This document shows, piece by piece, positions 1 through 8,106 of a stretch of DNA of 26,153 bases (the first letter of the stretch is position 1; every line of letters begins with the position of its first letter). The notes under the pieces are model-generated. The model did no database searches and was not told the DNA's origin. It saw only the letters and a list, made by a program, of their open reading frames with translations. The stretch comes from DATMYQ01 sp035560935 (GTDB taxonomy: Bacteria; Bacillota; Negativicutes; Sporomusales; Sporomusaceae). The DNA is taken from contig DATMYQ010000373.1 of NCBI GenBank assembly GCA_035560935.1, positions 1 to 26,153 on the forward strand, written 5' to 3'. A program made the position numbers and the translations under genes.

Positions 1-1
1 G

Positions 2-7
2 TATAAT
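2..7 (+). promoter_or_regulatory. possible -10 box for the receiver/CheR/MBL unit
   Basis: A perfect TATAAT hexamer lies 66 bases upstream of the first start codon. Its -35 partner would lie outside the window, so the spacing cannot be tested. The sequence from here to position 72 contains no gene. Confidence 0.3.
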
Positions 8-72
8 GTAAATATCAGAGTTTTGAAGCAAAGAAGCGGTAGGCCGGTACAAACGGCAGAGGATGTGGCGGA

Positions 73-564
73 ATGGAAATTTTGCTGGTTGATGATGACC
101 GGGAATGCCTGAAGGAGCTGGTGCACATTATTGAACCGGCGGGGCACCGCTGCCGCGCGTTTCAATCGACGGCGGCAGCGGTGGCGGAACCGTTGGCAGC
201 TTTTGATGTGGTGATTACGGAATGGAAAAAACCGCAGTTGGACGGACTGGCGGTGCTGGACGCTGTTCGGGAGCGGCAATGGTCAGCCAAAGTGATTATT
301 CTTACGGGATACGGCGATGTGGAAGGCGCCCTGGCCGCATCTCAGTATGGAGCATACGCTTTTTTATGCAAGCCGGTCCGGCGGGAGGCTTTACTGGAAA
401 CGCTGGCGGAAATCAGCCAGGACGTGAAACGGCGAAACTGGGAAAAAAAAGAATGGGAAAAGAAGGTGAAAGAGTATCGGCGATTGAAAAAAGCCTATGA
501 TGACATTATGACGCTGCTGGACAGCAGTGAGCCGTTGGCGGAGAAACCGCCGGTACAGGGGTGA
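73..564 (+). CDS. Stand-alone response-regulator receiver domain with Glu at the phospho-acceptor site
   Basis: This 163-residue protein is a CheY-like receiver followed by a charged, helical tail and has no DNA-binding domain. The acidic pocket (D7, D8, D9), the conserved Thr (T78 in ILTGYG) and the Lys (K100 in CKP) are present. The residue that normally accepts phosphate, the Asp before xxxPxxDG, is Glu here (E50 in VVITEWKKPQLDG). Asp-to-Glu at this position often mimics phosphorylation in receivers, so the protein may be locked active or be regulated without phosphate; that is inference. Residues 115-150 are rich in Lys and Glu and could form a coiled coil that binds a partner. A weak GAGG Shine-Dalgarno lies about 11 bases before the ATG. 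The stop is followed after 4 bases by a CheR-like methyltransferase start, which suggests an operon. Confidence 0.85.
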   Translation: MEILLVDDDRECLKELVHIIEPAGHRCRAFQSTAAAVAEPLAAFDVVITEWKKPQLDGLAVLDAVRERQWSAKVIILTGYGDVEGALAASQYGAYAFLCKPVRREALLETLAEISQDVKRRNWEKKEWEKKVKEYRRLKKAYDDIMTLLDSSEPLAEKPPVQG

Positions 565-568
565 GAGT

Positions 569-1183
569 ATGGCGTTTACGTATTTCTTCCGGGATGTGCA
601 TACCTTGAATTTAGTGGTGCAGCATTTGTTGCCGCAGGTAGCCGGACGCAGCCGGGTAAAGGTGTGGGACGCGGGGTGCGCCATGGGCCAGGAACCCTAT
701 TCTCTGGCTATTTTATTGGCGGAGGGAATGGGGAAATTTGCCTTTCGCAACGTGCATATTGACGCCACCGATCTGGACGGCAGTTGCCTGTTTGGTGATA
801 TCATCGCCGGCGGGGAATATCCGGCGGAAGAATTGCAACGGATTCCGGAGGACAAACTGCAACGCCATTTTGCGCCGTCGGGACGGTCCGGTTACCTCCG
901 GTTAAATGAGGAGATTCGCAGCCGGGTGACGTTTCGACGCCATGATTTGCTGACGTTGCAGCCGCCGGGAGCGGAATATAGCCTAGTGATCTGCAAAAAC
1001 GTTTTGCTGCATTTCAGCGCGCAGGAACGGGTCAGTGTGCTCCAAATGTTTCACCGTTCGCTGGTGCCCGGTGGCCTGCTGGCACTGGAACAAACCCAGA
1101 AGTTGCCGCAGGCGGTGGCGGAATTGTTTGTGGCCGTGACCGCCGAGGCACAAGTGTTTCAGAAACGGGGGGAACCGGGGTGA
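569..1183 (+). CDS. Short CheR-like SAM-dependent methyltransferase
   Basis: The 204-residue product matches the catalytic half of CheR protein-glutamate methyltransferases. It begins with a FFRD segment (residues 6-9), has the SAM-binding motif GCAMGQEPYS (36-45; usually GCSTGEEPYS), and a C-terminal ICKNVLLHF strand (usually ICRNVLIYF). The N-terminal helical CheR domain that helps recognise chemoreceptors is missing, so the substrate may not be a classical MCP. I chose the ATG at 569 because it follows GGGGTGAGAGT and gives a protein starting at the fold; an in-frame upstream start at 527 would overlap the receiver gene and add an Arg-rich leader unlike the family. Its TGA overlaps the GTG of the next gene, so the three genes are probably translationally coupled. 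Substrate unknown. Confidence 0.75.
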   Translation: MAFTYFFRDVHTLNLVVQHLLPQVAGRSRVKVWDAGCAMGQEPYSLAILLAEGMGKFAFRNVHIDATDLDGSCLFGDIIAGGEYPAEELQRIPEDKLQRHFAPSGRSGYLRLNEEIRSRVTFRRHDLLTLQPPGAEYSLVICKNVLLHFSAQERVSVLQMFHRSLVPGGLLALEQTQKLPQAVAELFVAVTAEAQVFQKRGEPG

Positions 1184-1779
1184 GGGTAATCTGTCTTAAA
1201 CCCAATGATAAGCTGTATTCTTGCCAGTCTTACCTGATTCTGGGGGACTGGAACCGTCTGGAGGATGTCAATACATTGATTGATGCCGGCGTGGATAACT
1301 TTGTCCTGCAGGAGATTGCCCGGATTTCCACCGGTGTTGGCAAGAGTGCGGTGGATCAGATTCTGCTGACACACAGCCATTTTGACCATGCGGCGGGGAG
1401 TTGTATGATTCAGGAGGCTTACCGGTCGCGGGTCCGGGCGTTTGCACCGCTGGCTTATGTTGATGAGGTGCTGCGGGACGGAGAAACGGTGCGCTGCGGT
1501 GACCGGGATTTTCGCGTCATTCATTCGCCGGGACACTCCAACGATTCGGTTTGCCTGTATTGTGAGCAGGAACGGGTGCTGTTTTCCGGCGATACGCCGC
1601 TGGTGATCCGGACGGCGGGCGGCGCCTACACGCTGTCGTTTGTTCAAGTACTGGAGCTGCTGGCCGGATTGAAGATTGATACGGTGTACCCCGGCCATGG
1701 AACGCCGATGACCGCTCACATCCGGGCAATGATCCTGCAGACGCTGAAAAATGTCAGGAGTAGTGTGGTCTGCGACTGA
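1180..1779 (+). CDS. MBL-fold metallo-hydrolase (glyoxalase II-like)
   Basis: The 199-residue protein carries the full metallo-beta-lactamase metal set: THSHFDH (H65, H67, D69, H70), PGHS (H119), FSGD (D138) and PGHG (H173). This order and spacing resemble the glyoxalase II and hydroxyacylglutathione hydrolase branch, which binds two metals and hydrolyses thioesters or related esters. The true substrate cannot be read from the sequence. The start is a GTG whose last two bases lie in the TGA of the upstream methyltransferase gene (GTGA overlap), indicating translational coupling. A methyltransferase and a hydrolase downstream of a receiver might form a write-and-erase pair, but that is speculation. 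No signal peptide; probably cytoplasmic. Confidence 0.82.
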   Translation: MRVICLKPNDKLYSCQSYLILGDWNRLEDVNTLIDAGVDNFVLQEIARISTGVGKSAVDQILLTHSHFDHAAGSCMIQEAYRSRVRAFAPLAYVDEVLRDGETVRCGDRDFRVIHSPGHSNDSVCLYCEQERVLFSGDTPLVIRTAGGAYTLSFVQVLELLAGLKIDTVYPGHGTPMTAHIRAMILQTLKNVRSSVVCD

Positions 1780-1826
1780 CCCGAAAAGTGACGCAAAAAT
1801 ACCTGGCGGGGAAACCGGAGTGGCTA

Positions 1827-1855
1827 TTGCTTATCTGTGATAAACAGGGTAAAAT
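1827..1855 (+). promoter_or_regulatory. Putative sigma-70-type promoter of scfA
   Basis: TTGCTT and TAAAAT are separated by exactly 17 bases, ending about 50 bases before the SCIFF start. The -10 matches the consensus at five of six positions and the -35 at three of six. It sits in the 127-base gap between the hydrolase gene and scfA. Confidence 0.5.
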
Positions 1856-1906
1856 AGAACGGAATAACGCGGAGGTGCGTGCGCCTGGCGTCATGGGAGG
1901 GATTGA

Positions 1907-2050
1907 ATGATGGCAAAACACATTACTACTGTGAACAAGTCTTCGCTGCAGCAGACGGTAAAAACCGGCGGTTGCGGTGAGTGCCAGACTTCTTGTCAGT
2001 CGGCTTGCAAGACGTCCTGTACGGTCGGCAATCAGGTCTGTCAGAAATAG
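1907..2050 (+). CDS. scfA: SCIFF ranthipeptide precursor
   Basis: This 47-codon gene encodes the 'six cysteines in forty-five residues' peptide. The six cysteines are C23, C26, C30, C34, C38 and C45, in a C-terminal half rich in Thr, Ser, Gly and Gln, after a Lys/His leader that starts MMAKHITTVNKS. Family members are cross-linked by a radical SAM maturase that forms thioether bonds from Cys sulfur to other residues; SCIFF is nearly universal in Clostridia. A GGGAGG Shine-Dalgarno precedes two adjacent ATG codons (1907 and 1910); either may be the start. A stem-loop follows the stop, and the maturase gene begins 67 bases later. The bridging acceptor residues and the cellular role cannot be read here. 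Confidence 0.93.
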   Translation: MMAKHITTVNKSSLQQTVKTGGCGECQTSCQSACKTSCTVGNQVCQK

Positions 2051-2064
2051 GCGCCTGCCAATGG

Positions 2065-2101
2065 CCCCTTGCCTGCAAGTAGGCAAGGGGACTTCGTTTT
2101 T
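2065..2101 (+). terminator. Hairpin between scfA and scfB, probable attenuator
   Basis: A 10-bp perfect stem (2065-2074 with 2081-2090) closed by a 6-base loop is followed by ACTTCGTTTTT. The U-tract is imperfect, so partial termination is likely. That would give much more precursor peptide mRNA than maturase mRNA, a common arrangement in peptide-modification operons. Confidence 0.7.
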
Positions 2102-2117
2102 AAGGGAGGACTATACA

Positions 2118-3464
2118 ATGAACATCCATCGTTTTTTTCTCAACGACATGTATATTTTACTGGATGTAAACAGCGGTGCCGTCCATGTGGTGGATAAGCT
2201 GGTTTATGATATGATGGAATTTTTTGACGGTACCAACGATCAGTCGGTGCTGGAACGGGTGAGTGGCCGTTATGACCGGACGGCGCTGGAAGAAGCGTTG
2301 GCGGAACTGCGGCAGTTAATGGCGGATCAGCGGTTATTCTCACCGGCGGTGGAGGCGGACACGGTGTTTGCCGCCGTACCGGTAGTGAAGTCGCTGTGCC
2401 TGCACGTAGCTCATGACTGCAATTTGCGCTGCGGTTACTGTTTTGCTGAGACCGGCGATTTTGGCGGTGACCGGGGTTTGATGAGCGTGGACGTGGGGTG
2501 CCGGGCGGTGGACTTCATCATTGCCAACAGTGGCTCGCGGCAACACTGCGAGATCGATTTTTTCGGCGGGGAACCGCTGCTTAATATGAAAACCGTCCGG
2601 GCGGTCACGGCCTATGTCCGGCAACGGGAACGGGAAACGGGCAAGATTTTTAAGTTGACGTTGACCACTAACGCCGTCTTATTGAATGATGAGATCATTC
2701 GTTTCCTGAACGACGAAAATATCAGTCTGGTGCTCAGCCTGGACGGCCGTCGGGAAGTGCACGACCGGATGCGTCCCCGTGTCGACGGCAGCGGCAGTTT
2801 TGACCAGGCCGTGGAAAAAATCCGGAAAGTGGTGACGTCGCGGCAAGGGCAGAATTACTACGTCAGGGGAACCTACACCGGTTATAATCCGGATTTTGCC
2901 GCCGATGTACTGGCGATGGCCGATTTGGGATTTGAACAGTTGTCGGTGGAACCGGTGGTGGCCAAGGACGCGGCTTATGAAATTACGGAACAACAACTGC
3001 CGGAGATTTTCCGGCAGTATGAATTGCTGGCGGCGGCGTATCTGGAACGACGGGCGGCCGGCAAAGGCTTTGAGTTTTTTCACTTTAACCTGGATATTCA
3101 TCATGGTCCCTGTTTGGCTAAACGCCTCAGCGGCTGTGGCGCCGGACACGAGTATTACGCAGTGACGCCGGACGGCGACCTGTATCCCTGTCATCAGTTC
3201 GTGGGCCGGGAACAATATCGTCTGGGCAATGTGTTTGACGGTGTGACCAACAGGGAATTACCGGGCGTTTTTCGGCAGGCGCACGTGCTGAACAAGCCGG
3301 AATGCCGGGAATGCTGGGCGCGCTTTTACTGCAGCGGCGGCTGCCATGCCAATGCTGAACTGTTTCACGGTTCATTGCTGCAACCGTATAAGCTGGGCTG
3401 CGAGCTGCAGAAAAAACGGCTGGAATGTGCGATTATGATCCAGGCCCGTCTGGCGTTGGACTGA
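2118..3464 (+). CDS. scfB: SCIFF radical SAM/SPASM maturase
   Basis: The 448-residue enzyme should install thioether cross-links in the SCIFF peptide encoded just upstream. The radical SAM cluster motif CNLRCGYC lies at C101, C105 and C108. The N-terminal 90 residues form a small helical region typical of peptide-binding RRE-like segments in this family. A C-terminal SPASM domain supplies further cysteines for auxiliary [4Fe-4S] clusters: C332, C340, C358, C396, C399, C405, C409 and C428. FFGGEPLL (148-155) is the usual second radical SAM motif. I chose the ATG at 2118 because AGGGAGG lies 7 bases upstream and the protein starts MNIHRFF as in known homologues; an in-frame start at 1977 would run through scfA and the hairpin. 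Only 7 bases separate its stop from hypF, so the peptide genes and the hyp genes probably share a transcript. Confidence 0.93.
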   Translation: MNIHRFFLNDMYILLDVNSGAVHVVDKLVYDMMEFFDGTNDQSVLERVSGRYDRTALEEALAELRQLMADQRLFSPAVEADTVFAAVPVVKSLCLHVAHDCNLRCGYCFAETGDFGGDRGLMSVDVGCRAVDFIIANSGSRQHCEIDFFGGEPLLNMKTVRAVTAYVRQRERETGKIFKLTLTTNAVLLNDEIIRFLNDENISLVLSLDGRREVHDRMRPRVDGSGSFDQAVEKIRKVVTSRQGQNYYVRGTYTGYNPDFAADVLAMADLGFEQLSVEPVVAKDAAYEITEQQLPEIFRQYELLAAAYLERRAAGKGFEFFHFNLDIHHGPCLAKRLSGCGAGHEYYAVTPDGDLYPCHQFVGREQYRLGNVFDGVTNRELPGVFRQAHVLNKPECRECWARFYCSGGCHANAELFHGSLLQPYKLGCELQKKRLECAIMIQARLALD

Positions 3465-3471
3465 GGCGGTG

Positions 3472-5763
3472 ATGAAGAACGCCGCTTGTCGCGTGGAGAT
3501 TGCCGGTATGGTTCAGGGAGTGGGATTTCGCCCGTATGTATGTAATCTGGCCCGCCGTCACGGACTGACAGGGTGGGTGTACAACCATGCCGGCGGGGTG
3601 ACGCTGCAGGCAGAAGGGGCTGAGACGGCGCTGGAATTGTTTTTGACGGAGCTGCCACGGCAGCTGCCGCCCTTGGCACAGATTGATCAGCTGACCGTGC
3701 AGCCCTGCCGGCCGGCTGGCGACACGGAATTTGCGATTCGTTCCAGCGGTGGCGGACAGCCCACGGCGCTGATTGTACCGGATGCCGCCGTCTGCCCGGA
3801 TTGCCTGGCGGAAATGCGGGATCCGTCGGATCGGCGCTACCGGTATCCGTTTATCAATTGTACCAACTGCGGTCCCCGTTACACGATTATTACCGGCATT
3901 CCCTATGACCGGCAAAATACGACGATGCAGGCCTTTGCGATGTGCCCGGATTGCCGGCGGGAGTATGAAGATCCCGTCAACCGGCGGTTTCATGCTCAAC
4001 CGAATGCCTGCCCGGTTTGCGGGCCGCAGTGCCGGCTGCTGGACCGGCAGGGACGACAACTGGCGGTGAAAACCGACGCGTTGGAGCAGGCCCGGGAATG
4101 GATAGGCCGGGGCGGGATTTTGACGGTTAAAGGAATGGGAGGCTACCATCTGGCCTGCGATGCCCGGAATCCGGCGGCGGTGGCGGAACTGCGGCGGCGA
4201 AAATTCCGGGAGGACAAACCCTTTGCCGTGATGAGCGGCAGCCGGGAAGCGGTGGCGGCGGTCTGTCGCCTGACCGCGCAGGAGGAAACGCTGCTGACGG
4301 CGACGGCCCGGCCAATTGTGCTGCTGGCCAAGGGGGCAGGCTATGATCTGGCGCCGGCGGTGGCGCCGGACAATCCCGATCTGGGCGTGATGCTGCCTTA
4401 TACTCCGTTGCATTGGCTGCTGCTGGCGCCGGAGGATTTGTGGGTGATGACGTCCGGTAATGTCAGTGACGAGCCGATTGCTTTTGGCGACGATGACGCA
4501 TTGGCGCGTCTCGCCACCATTGCTGACGGATTTTTGGTTCATGACCGGGAAATATATAGTCGGGCTGACGACTCGGTTGTCAGAATTTTCGACGAAAAGC
4601 CGTATTTTCTTCGGCGCAGCCGGGGTTACGCGCCGGCGCCGCTGCCGCTGATGATGAATATGCCGGCGGTACTGGCGCTGGGCGGCGAACTGAAAAACAC
4701 CTTTTGCCTGACCCGGGGGCGGCAGGCGTTTCTCAGCACCCATAACGGCGATCTGGAGAATCTGCCGACGTATGAAGCCTGGCGTGGCGCGATGGAGCAT
4801 TATTGCCGTCTGTTGGTCATCCGCCCGGAAGCGGTGGCGTACGATCCCCACCCCCGTTACCTGACCCGGGGTTATCTGGAAGGACTGGAGTTGCCCAAGG
4901 TGGCCGTGCAGCATCACCATGCCCATATCGCGGCGGTACTGGCGGAGAACGGGTTACCGGGGCCGGTGATCGGCGTGGCCTACGACGGCACGGGATACGG
5001 AGCGGACGGCCATCTCTGGGGCGGGGAAATCTTAATTGCCGACCAGCGGGACTACCGGCGGGCGGCGCACTTTCGCTACCTGCCGCTGCCCGGCGGCGAG
5101 AAAGCCATCCGGGAACCCTGGCGTCTGGCCGCCTGGTTTTTGCAGCAGGAATACGGAGACGACTGGATTGACGGAACCTGGGACACCGCGCGGAAGGTGC
5201 GCCGGGATGCCGATAACTGGCGCCTGCTGCTGCAGGCGGCGGCGACAGGATTGAACACTCCGCTGACTTCCGGCGCGGGTCGGTTATTTGATCTGACGGC
5301 GGCATTGCTGGGTATCCGGCAGCAAGTTCATTATGAAGGACAGGCGGCGGTGGAACTGGAGCGGGCTGCCGGCCGCCGGCCGGGACAGGTGCGTCCTTAT
5401 AGCCTCCGGACGGATCCGCAGAAACCCTGGGAACTGGATTTTTGGCCGTTGCTGCAGAGTCTGGCGCTGGATTGCCACCAGAAAAAACCGGTGGCGGAGC
5501 TGGCGGCGGATTTTCACACGACGCTGGCCGCTGCCACAGCGGAGGTGGTGGATCGCTTGGCGCTGGAGACCGGAATCCGGGAAGTGGCACTGGGTGGCGG
5601 CGTTTTTCAGAATATAACGTTTTTGGGGCAGGTAACCGGGCGCTTGGCGGCGAAAGGTTTTACAGTGTATATTCCCCGGCAGGCGCCGGCCAACGACGGC
5701 GGTCTGGCCCTGGGACAGGCCGCGGTGGCTGCTGCCCGGCTGCGGGACGGAAGGGATGGATAA
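3472..5763 (+). CDS. hypF: [NiFe]-hydrogenase maturation carbamoyltransferase HypF
   Basis: HypF takes the carbamoyl group of carbamoyl phosphate, forms carbamoyl-AMP and transfers it to the C-terminal Cys of HypE, the first step in making the cyanide ligands. The 763-residue protein shows all domains in order: acylphosphatase-like (VQGVGFRPYV, residues 14-23), two C4 zinc fingers (C108, C111, C130, C133 and C158, C161, C180, C183), a YrdC-like region (about 200-385) and a Kae1-like region with the HHHAH metal motif at 481-485. The length is normal. GTG at 3469 is possible, but GAGG at 3463-3466 is only 2 bases from it and 5 bases from ATG 3472, so I prefer the ATG. The gene follows scfB by 7 bases and is followed 2 bases later by hypC. 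Confidence 0.95.
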   Translation: MKNAACRVEIAGMVQGVGFRPYVCNLARRHGLTGWVYNHAGGVTLQAEGAETALELFLTELPRQLPPLAQIDQLTVQPCRPAGDTEFAIRSSGGGQPTALIVPDAAVCPDCLAEMRDPSDRRYRYPFINCTNCGPRYTIITGIPYDRQNTTMQAFAMCPDCRREYEDPVNRRFHAQPNACPVCGPQCRLLDRQGRQLAVKTDALEQAREWIGRGGILTVKGMGGYHLACDARNPAAVAELRRRKFREDKPFAVMSGSREAVAAVCRLTAQEETLLTATARPIVLLAKGAGYDLAPAVAPDNPDLGVMLPYTPLHWLLLAPEDLWVMTSGNVSDEPIAFGDDDALARLATIADGFLVHDREIYSRADDSVVRIFDEKPYFLRRSRGYAPAPLPLMMNMPAVLALGGELKNTFCLTRGRQAFLSTHNGDLENLPTYEAWRGAMEHYCRLLVIRPEAVAYDPHPRYLTRGYLEGLELPKVAVQHHHAHIAAVLAENGLPGPVIGVAYDGTGYGADGHLWGGEILIADQRDYRRAAHFRYLPLPGGEKAIREPWRLAAWFLQQEYGDDWIDGTWDTARKVRRDADNWRLLLQAAATGLNTPLTSGAGRLFDLTAALLGIRQQVHYEGQAAVELERAAGRRPGQVRPYSLRTDPQKPWELDFWPLLQSLALDCHQKKPVAELAADFHTTLAAATAEVVDRLALETGIREVALGGGVFQNITFLGQVTGRLAAKGFTVYIPRQAPANDGGLALGQAAVAAARLRDGRDG

Positions 5764-5765
5764 GG

Positions 5766-6002
5766 ATGTGTGTTGCGGTACCGGCCATGATGGTGGAACG
5801 GGAAGACTTTATGGCCACGGTGGACATTGACGGCGTTCGCCGTCAGGTGAGTTTGATGTTGCTGCCGGAAGCCCGGGTGGGAGACTATGTGCTGATCCAT
5901 GCCGGTTTTGCCATTCAGACCATTGATGAAGAAGAAGCGTTGCAGACGTTGCAATTGTTCAAGGAGCTGGAAGCGTATGCCGACACGGAAGCTGACGGTT
6001 GA
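5766..6002 (+). CDS. hypC: Hydrogenase maturation chaperone HypC
   Basis: The 78-residue product begins MCVAVPA, the family signature in which the Cys exposed after Met removal binds iron and the HypD partner. The strand GDYVLIHAGFAI is also typical of HypC. It forms the HypCD scaffold on which Fe(CN)2CO is built and passes the iron centre to the hydrogenase large subunit. The ATG lies 2 bases after the hypF stop, with a GGAAGGGATGG ribosome binding site inside the end of hypF. The 3' end overlaps hypD by 26 bases. Confidence 0.95.
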   Translation: MCVAVPAMMVEREDFMATVDIDGVRRQVSLMLLPEARVGDYVLIHAGFAIQTIDEEEALQTLQLFKELEAYADTEADG

Positions 6003-7086
6003 TGAAATTCGACGGGCGGCGGAGCATCTGGCCCGGGATATTGAACGGCTGGTGCGGCGGCCGCTGCGCCTGATGGAAGTGTGCGGCACGCATACGGTGG
6101 CTATTTTTCGCAGCGGAATTCGTGAGCTGCTGCCGCCGGAGCTGGAACTGGTGAGCGGCCCCGGCTGTCCGGTGTGTGTGACACCGGCGGAATATATTGA
6201 TCAGGCAGTGCGGTACAGCCGCCAGCCGGATGTGCTGATCGCCAGTTTTGGCGATATGCTGCGGGTACCCGGCTCGTTTTCCAGTCTGCTTGCGGAAAAG
6301 GCGGCTGGTGCCGATGTCCGGGTGGTATATTCACCATTGGACGCGGTACAGCTGGCCGGGGAGTATCCGGGAAAAACAGTGATCTTTCTGGCGGTGGGAT
6401 TTGAAACGACGGCTCCGGCGGCGGCGGCGGCCATCGTGACGGCGGAGCGGGCCGGGTTGCCGAATTTTTTAACGCTGTCTGCGCCGAAGCTGGTACCGCC
6501 GGCGTTGAAACATTTGCTGGACGGAAGCGGGACCCAAGTGGATGGCTTTTTATTGCCCGGTCACGTTTGTGCGGTGACCGGCCTGGAACCGTTTGGCTTT
6601 TTGGCGGTGGAATATGGCGTTCCGGCGGTGGTCGCCGGCTTTGAAGGGCTGGATATTCTGCAGGCGATTCGGGCGTTGCTGGAAAATTTGGCAGCGGGGT
6701 CGCCGGAGATTGGCAATCAATACGGGCGGGTGGTTCGGGCTGCCGGCAACCCTGAAGCCTGCCATATTTTGGAAGAAGTCTATGAGCCGGTGGATTCCCG
6801 CTGGCGGGGGATTGGCGATATTCCGGTCTCGGGGCTGAAAGTCCGGGAGTCTTACCGGCGGTTGGACGCGGCGGCGGTGCGGCCGTTGCCGGCGATAGCC
6901 GGAACGAAGGCAGCTGCAGACGGCTGTCGTTGCGGCCAGGTGCTCCAGGGTCTGATCCGGCCGGCGCAGTGCCCGTTGTTTGGCCGGCAATGCACGCCGG
7001 AGCGGCCGGTGGGCGCCTGCATGGTTTCCGGCGAAGGGACCTGTGCCGCCTGGTATAAGTACGGAGCGGGAAGGTGGCAGCAATGA
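5977..7086 (+). CDS. hypD: Hydrogenase maturation protein HypD
   Basis: HypD is the iron-sulfur scaffold for assembly of the Fe(CN)2CO unit together with HypC and HypE. This 369-residue copy has the conserved CGTHT (C36) and GPGCPVCVTP (C64, C67) motifs near the N-terminus and a C-terminal Cys-rich region (residues about 308-362) for its [4Fe-4S] cluster. I chose the ATG at 5977, giving MPTRKLTVDEIRR, because AAGGAG lies 10 bases upstream inside hypC and the resulting length fits the family; the reading frame is open further upstream but that part is merely the hypC gene in another frame. The 26-base overlap with hypC and the 4-base overlap with hypE indicate tight coupling. Confidence 0.95.
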   Translation: MPTRKLTVDEIRRAAEHLARDIERLVRRPLRLMEVCGTHTVAIFRSGIRELLPPELELVSGPGCPVCVTPAEYIDQAVRYSRQPDVLIASFGDMLRVPGSFSSLLAEKAAGADVRVVYSPLDAVQLAGEYPGKTVIFLAVGFETTAPAAAAAIVTAERAGLPNFLTLSAPKLVPPALKHLLDGSGTQVDGFLLPGHVCAVTGLEPFGFLAVEYGVPAVVAGFEGLDILQAIRALLENLAAGSPEIGNQYGRVVRAAGNPEACHILEEVYEPVDSRWRGIGDIPVSGLKVRESYRRLDAAAVRPLPAIAGTKAAADGCRCGQVLQGLIRPAQCPLFGRQCTPERPVGACMVSGEGTCAAWYKYGAGRWQQ

Positions 7087-8099
7087 ACAACGCGGAACAG
7101 AGAATTTTGATGGCTCACGGTAGTGGCGGCAAGCTGAGCGGAGAATTGTTTCAGCAGGTGTTTTTTCCTGCGTTCGCCAATCCGGCGCTGGCGGAAGTTC
7201 ATGACGGCGCCCGGCTGACAGTGGCGGGGGGACAACTGGCGTTTGCCACCGACAGCTACGTAGTGAAACCCCGGTTTTTTCCCGGCGGCGATATCGGTAA
7301 ACTGGCAGTGTGCGGTACGGTGAACGATTTGGCCATGACCGGTGCGGAGCCGTTGTATCTGAGCGCGGGTTTTATCCTGGAGGAAGGGCTGGCGATGGCA
7401 GAACTGCGGAATGTTGTCGAATCGATGCGGCAGGCCGCTGCTGCCGCGGGAGTGCAGATTGTCACCGGCGATACCAAAGTGGTGGAAAAAGGAGCGGCGG
7501 ATGGGCTGTATATCAATACTGCCGGCATTGGCCGCCTGTTGCCGGCGGTGGATATCCGCGCCGGACGGGTGCGGTCCGGACAGATGGTGATTTTGAGCGG
7601 TTCTCTGGGCGATCACGGGATTGCGGTGATGGGTGAACGGCACGGACTGACTTTGCCGGATACCGTGATCAGTGATTGTGCGCCATTAAACCATATGGTA
7701 CGGGAGTTGTTGACAGAGGTGCCGACGGTGAGCTGGCTGCGGGATCCGACCCGGGGCGGACTGGCGGCAGCCTTGAATGAACTGGCGGTACAAACCGGTT
7801 TGGGAATTATGCTGGAAGAATCGGAATTGCCGGTAAACCCGGCAGTGGCCGCCGTCTGTGACATTCTCGGTTTTGATCCATTATATTTAGCCAATGAAGG
7901 AAAATTGATTGCGATTGTCGAAAATAAAGATACAGAAAAAGTGTTGGCGATATTGCACCGTCATCCTGAAGGCGTGGCCTCCCGGGCCATCGGCCGGGTG
8001 GCGGAGCGGCCGGCGGCGCAGGTGGGCATCAGGACGCTAGTCGGCGGCGTACGGTTGCTGGATATGCCGACCGGTGATCCTTTACCCCGGATCTGCTGA
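7083..8099 (+). CDS. hypE: Hydrogenase maturation protein HypE
   Basis: HypE is an ATP-dependent dehydratase of the PurM fold. It converts the thiocarboxamide on its own C-terminal Cys to thiocyanate and donates the cyanide to iron. The protein has 338 residues, ends in the essential PRIC motif (C338), and shows the N-terminal AHGSGGKLSGEL signature. The ATG at 7083 overlaps the hypD stop (ATGA), and GGGAAGG 8 bases upstream supports it over the in-frame GTG at 7074. It ends the hyp run. HypA and HypB, which insert nickel, and the hydrogenase subunits are not in the window. Confidence 0.95.
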   Translation: MNNAEQRILMAHGSGGKLSGELFQQVFFPAFANPALAEVHDGARLTVAGGQLAFATDSYVVKPRFFPGGDIGKLAVCGTVNDLAMTGAEPLYLSAGFILEEGLAMAELRNVVESMRQAAAAAGVQIVTGDTKVVEKGAADGLYINTAGIGRLLPAVDIRAGRVRSGQMVILSGSLGDHGIAVMGERHGLTLPDTVISDCAPLNHMVRELLTEVPTVSWLRDPTRGGLAAALNELAVQTGLGIMLEESELPVNPAVAAVCDILGFDPLYLANEGKLIAIVENKDTEKVLAILHRHPEGVASRAIGRVAERPAAQVGIRTLVGGVRLLDMPTGDPLPRIC

Positions 8100-8106
8100 G
8101 AATCAG

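Noticed and set aside
1977..2117. Upstream in-frame extension of the scfB maturase
   Set aside because: It would overlap scfA and read through the attenuator hairpin; the Arg-rich extension does not resemble the family, and a good ribosome site lies just before 2118.
3433..4926. Open frame of 497 codons on the minus strand opposite hypF
   Set aside because: Antisense to a clear hypF; the product is rich in Arg, His and Gln with no recognisable motif, as expected from the GC-rich codon bias of the true gene.
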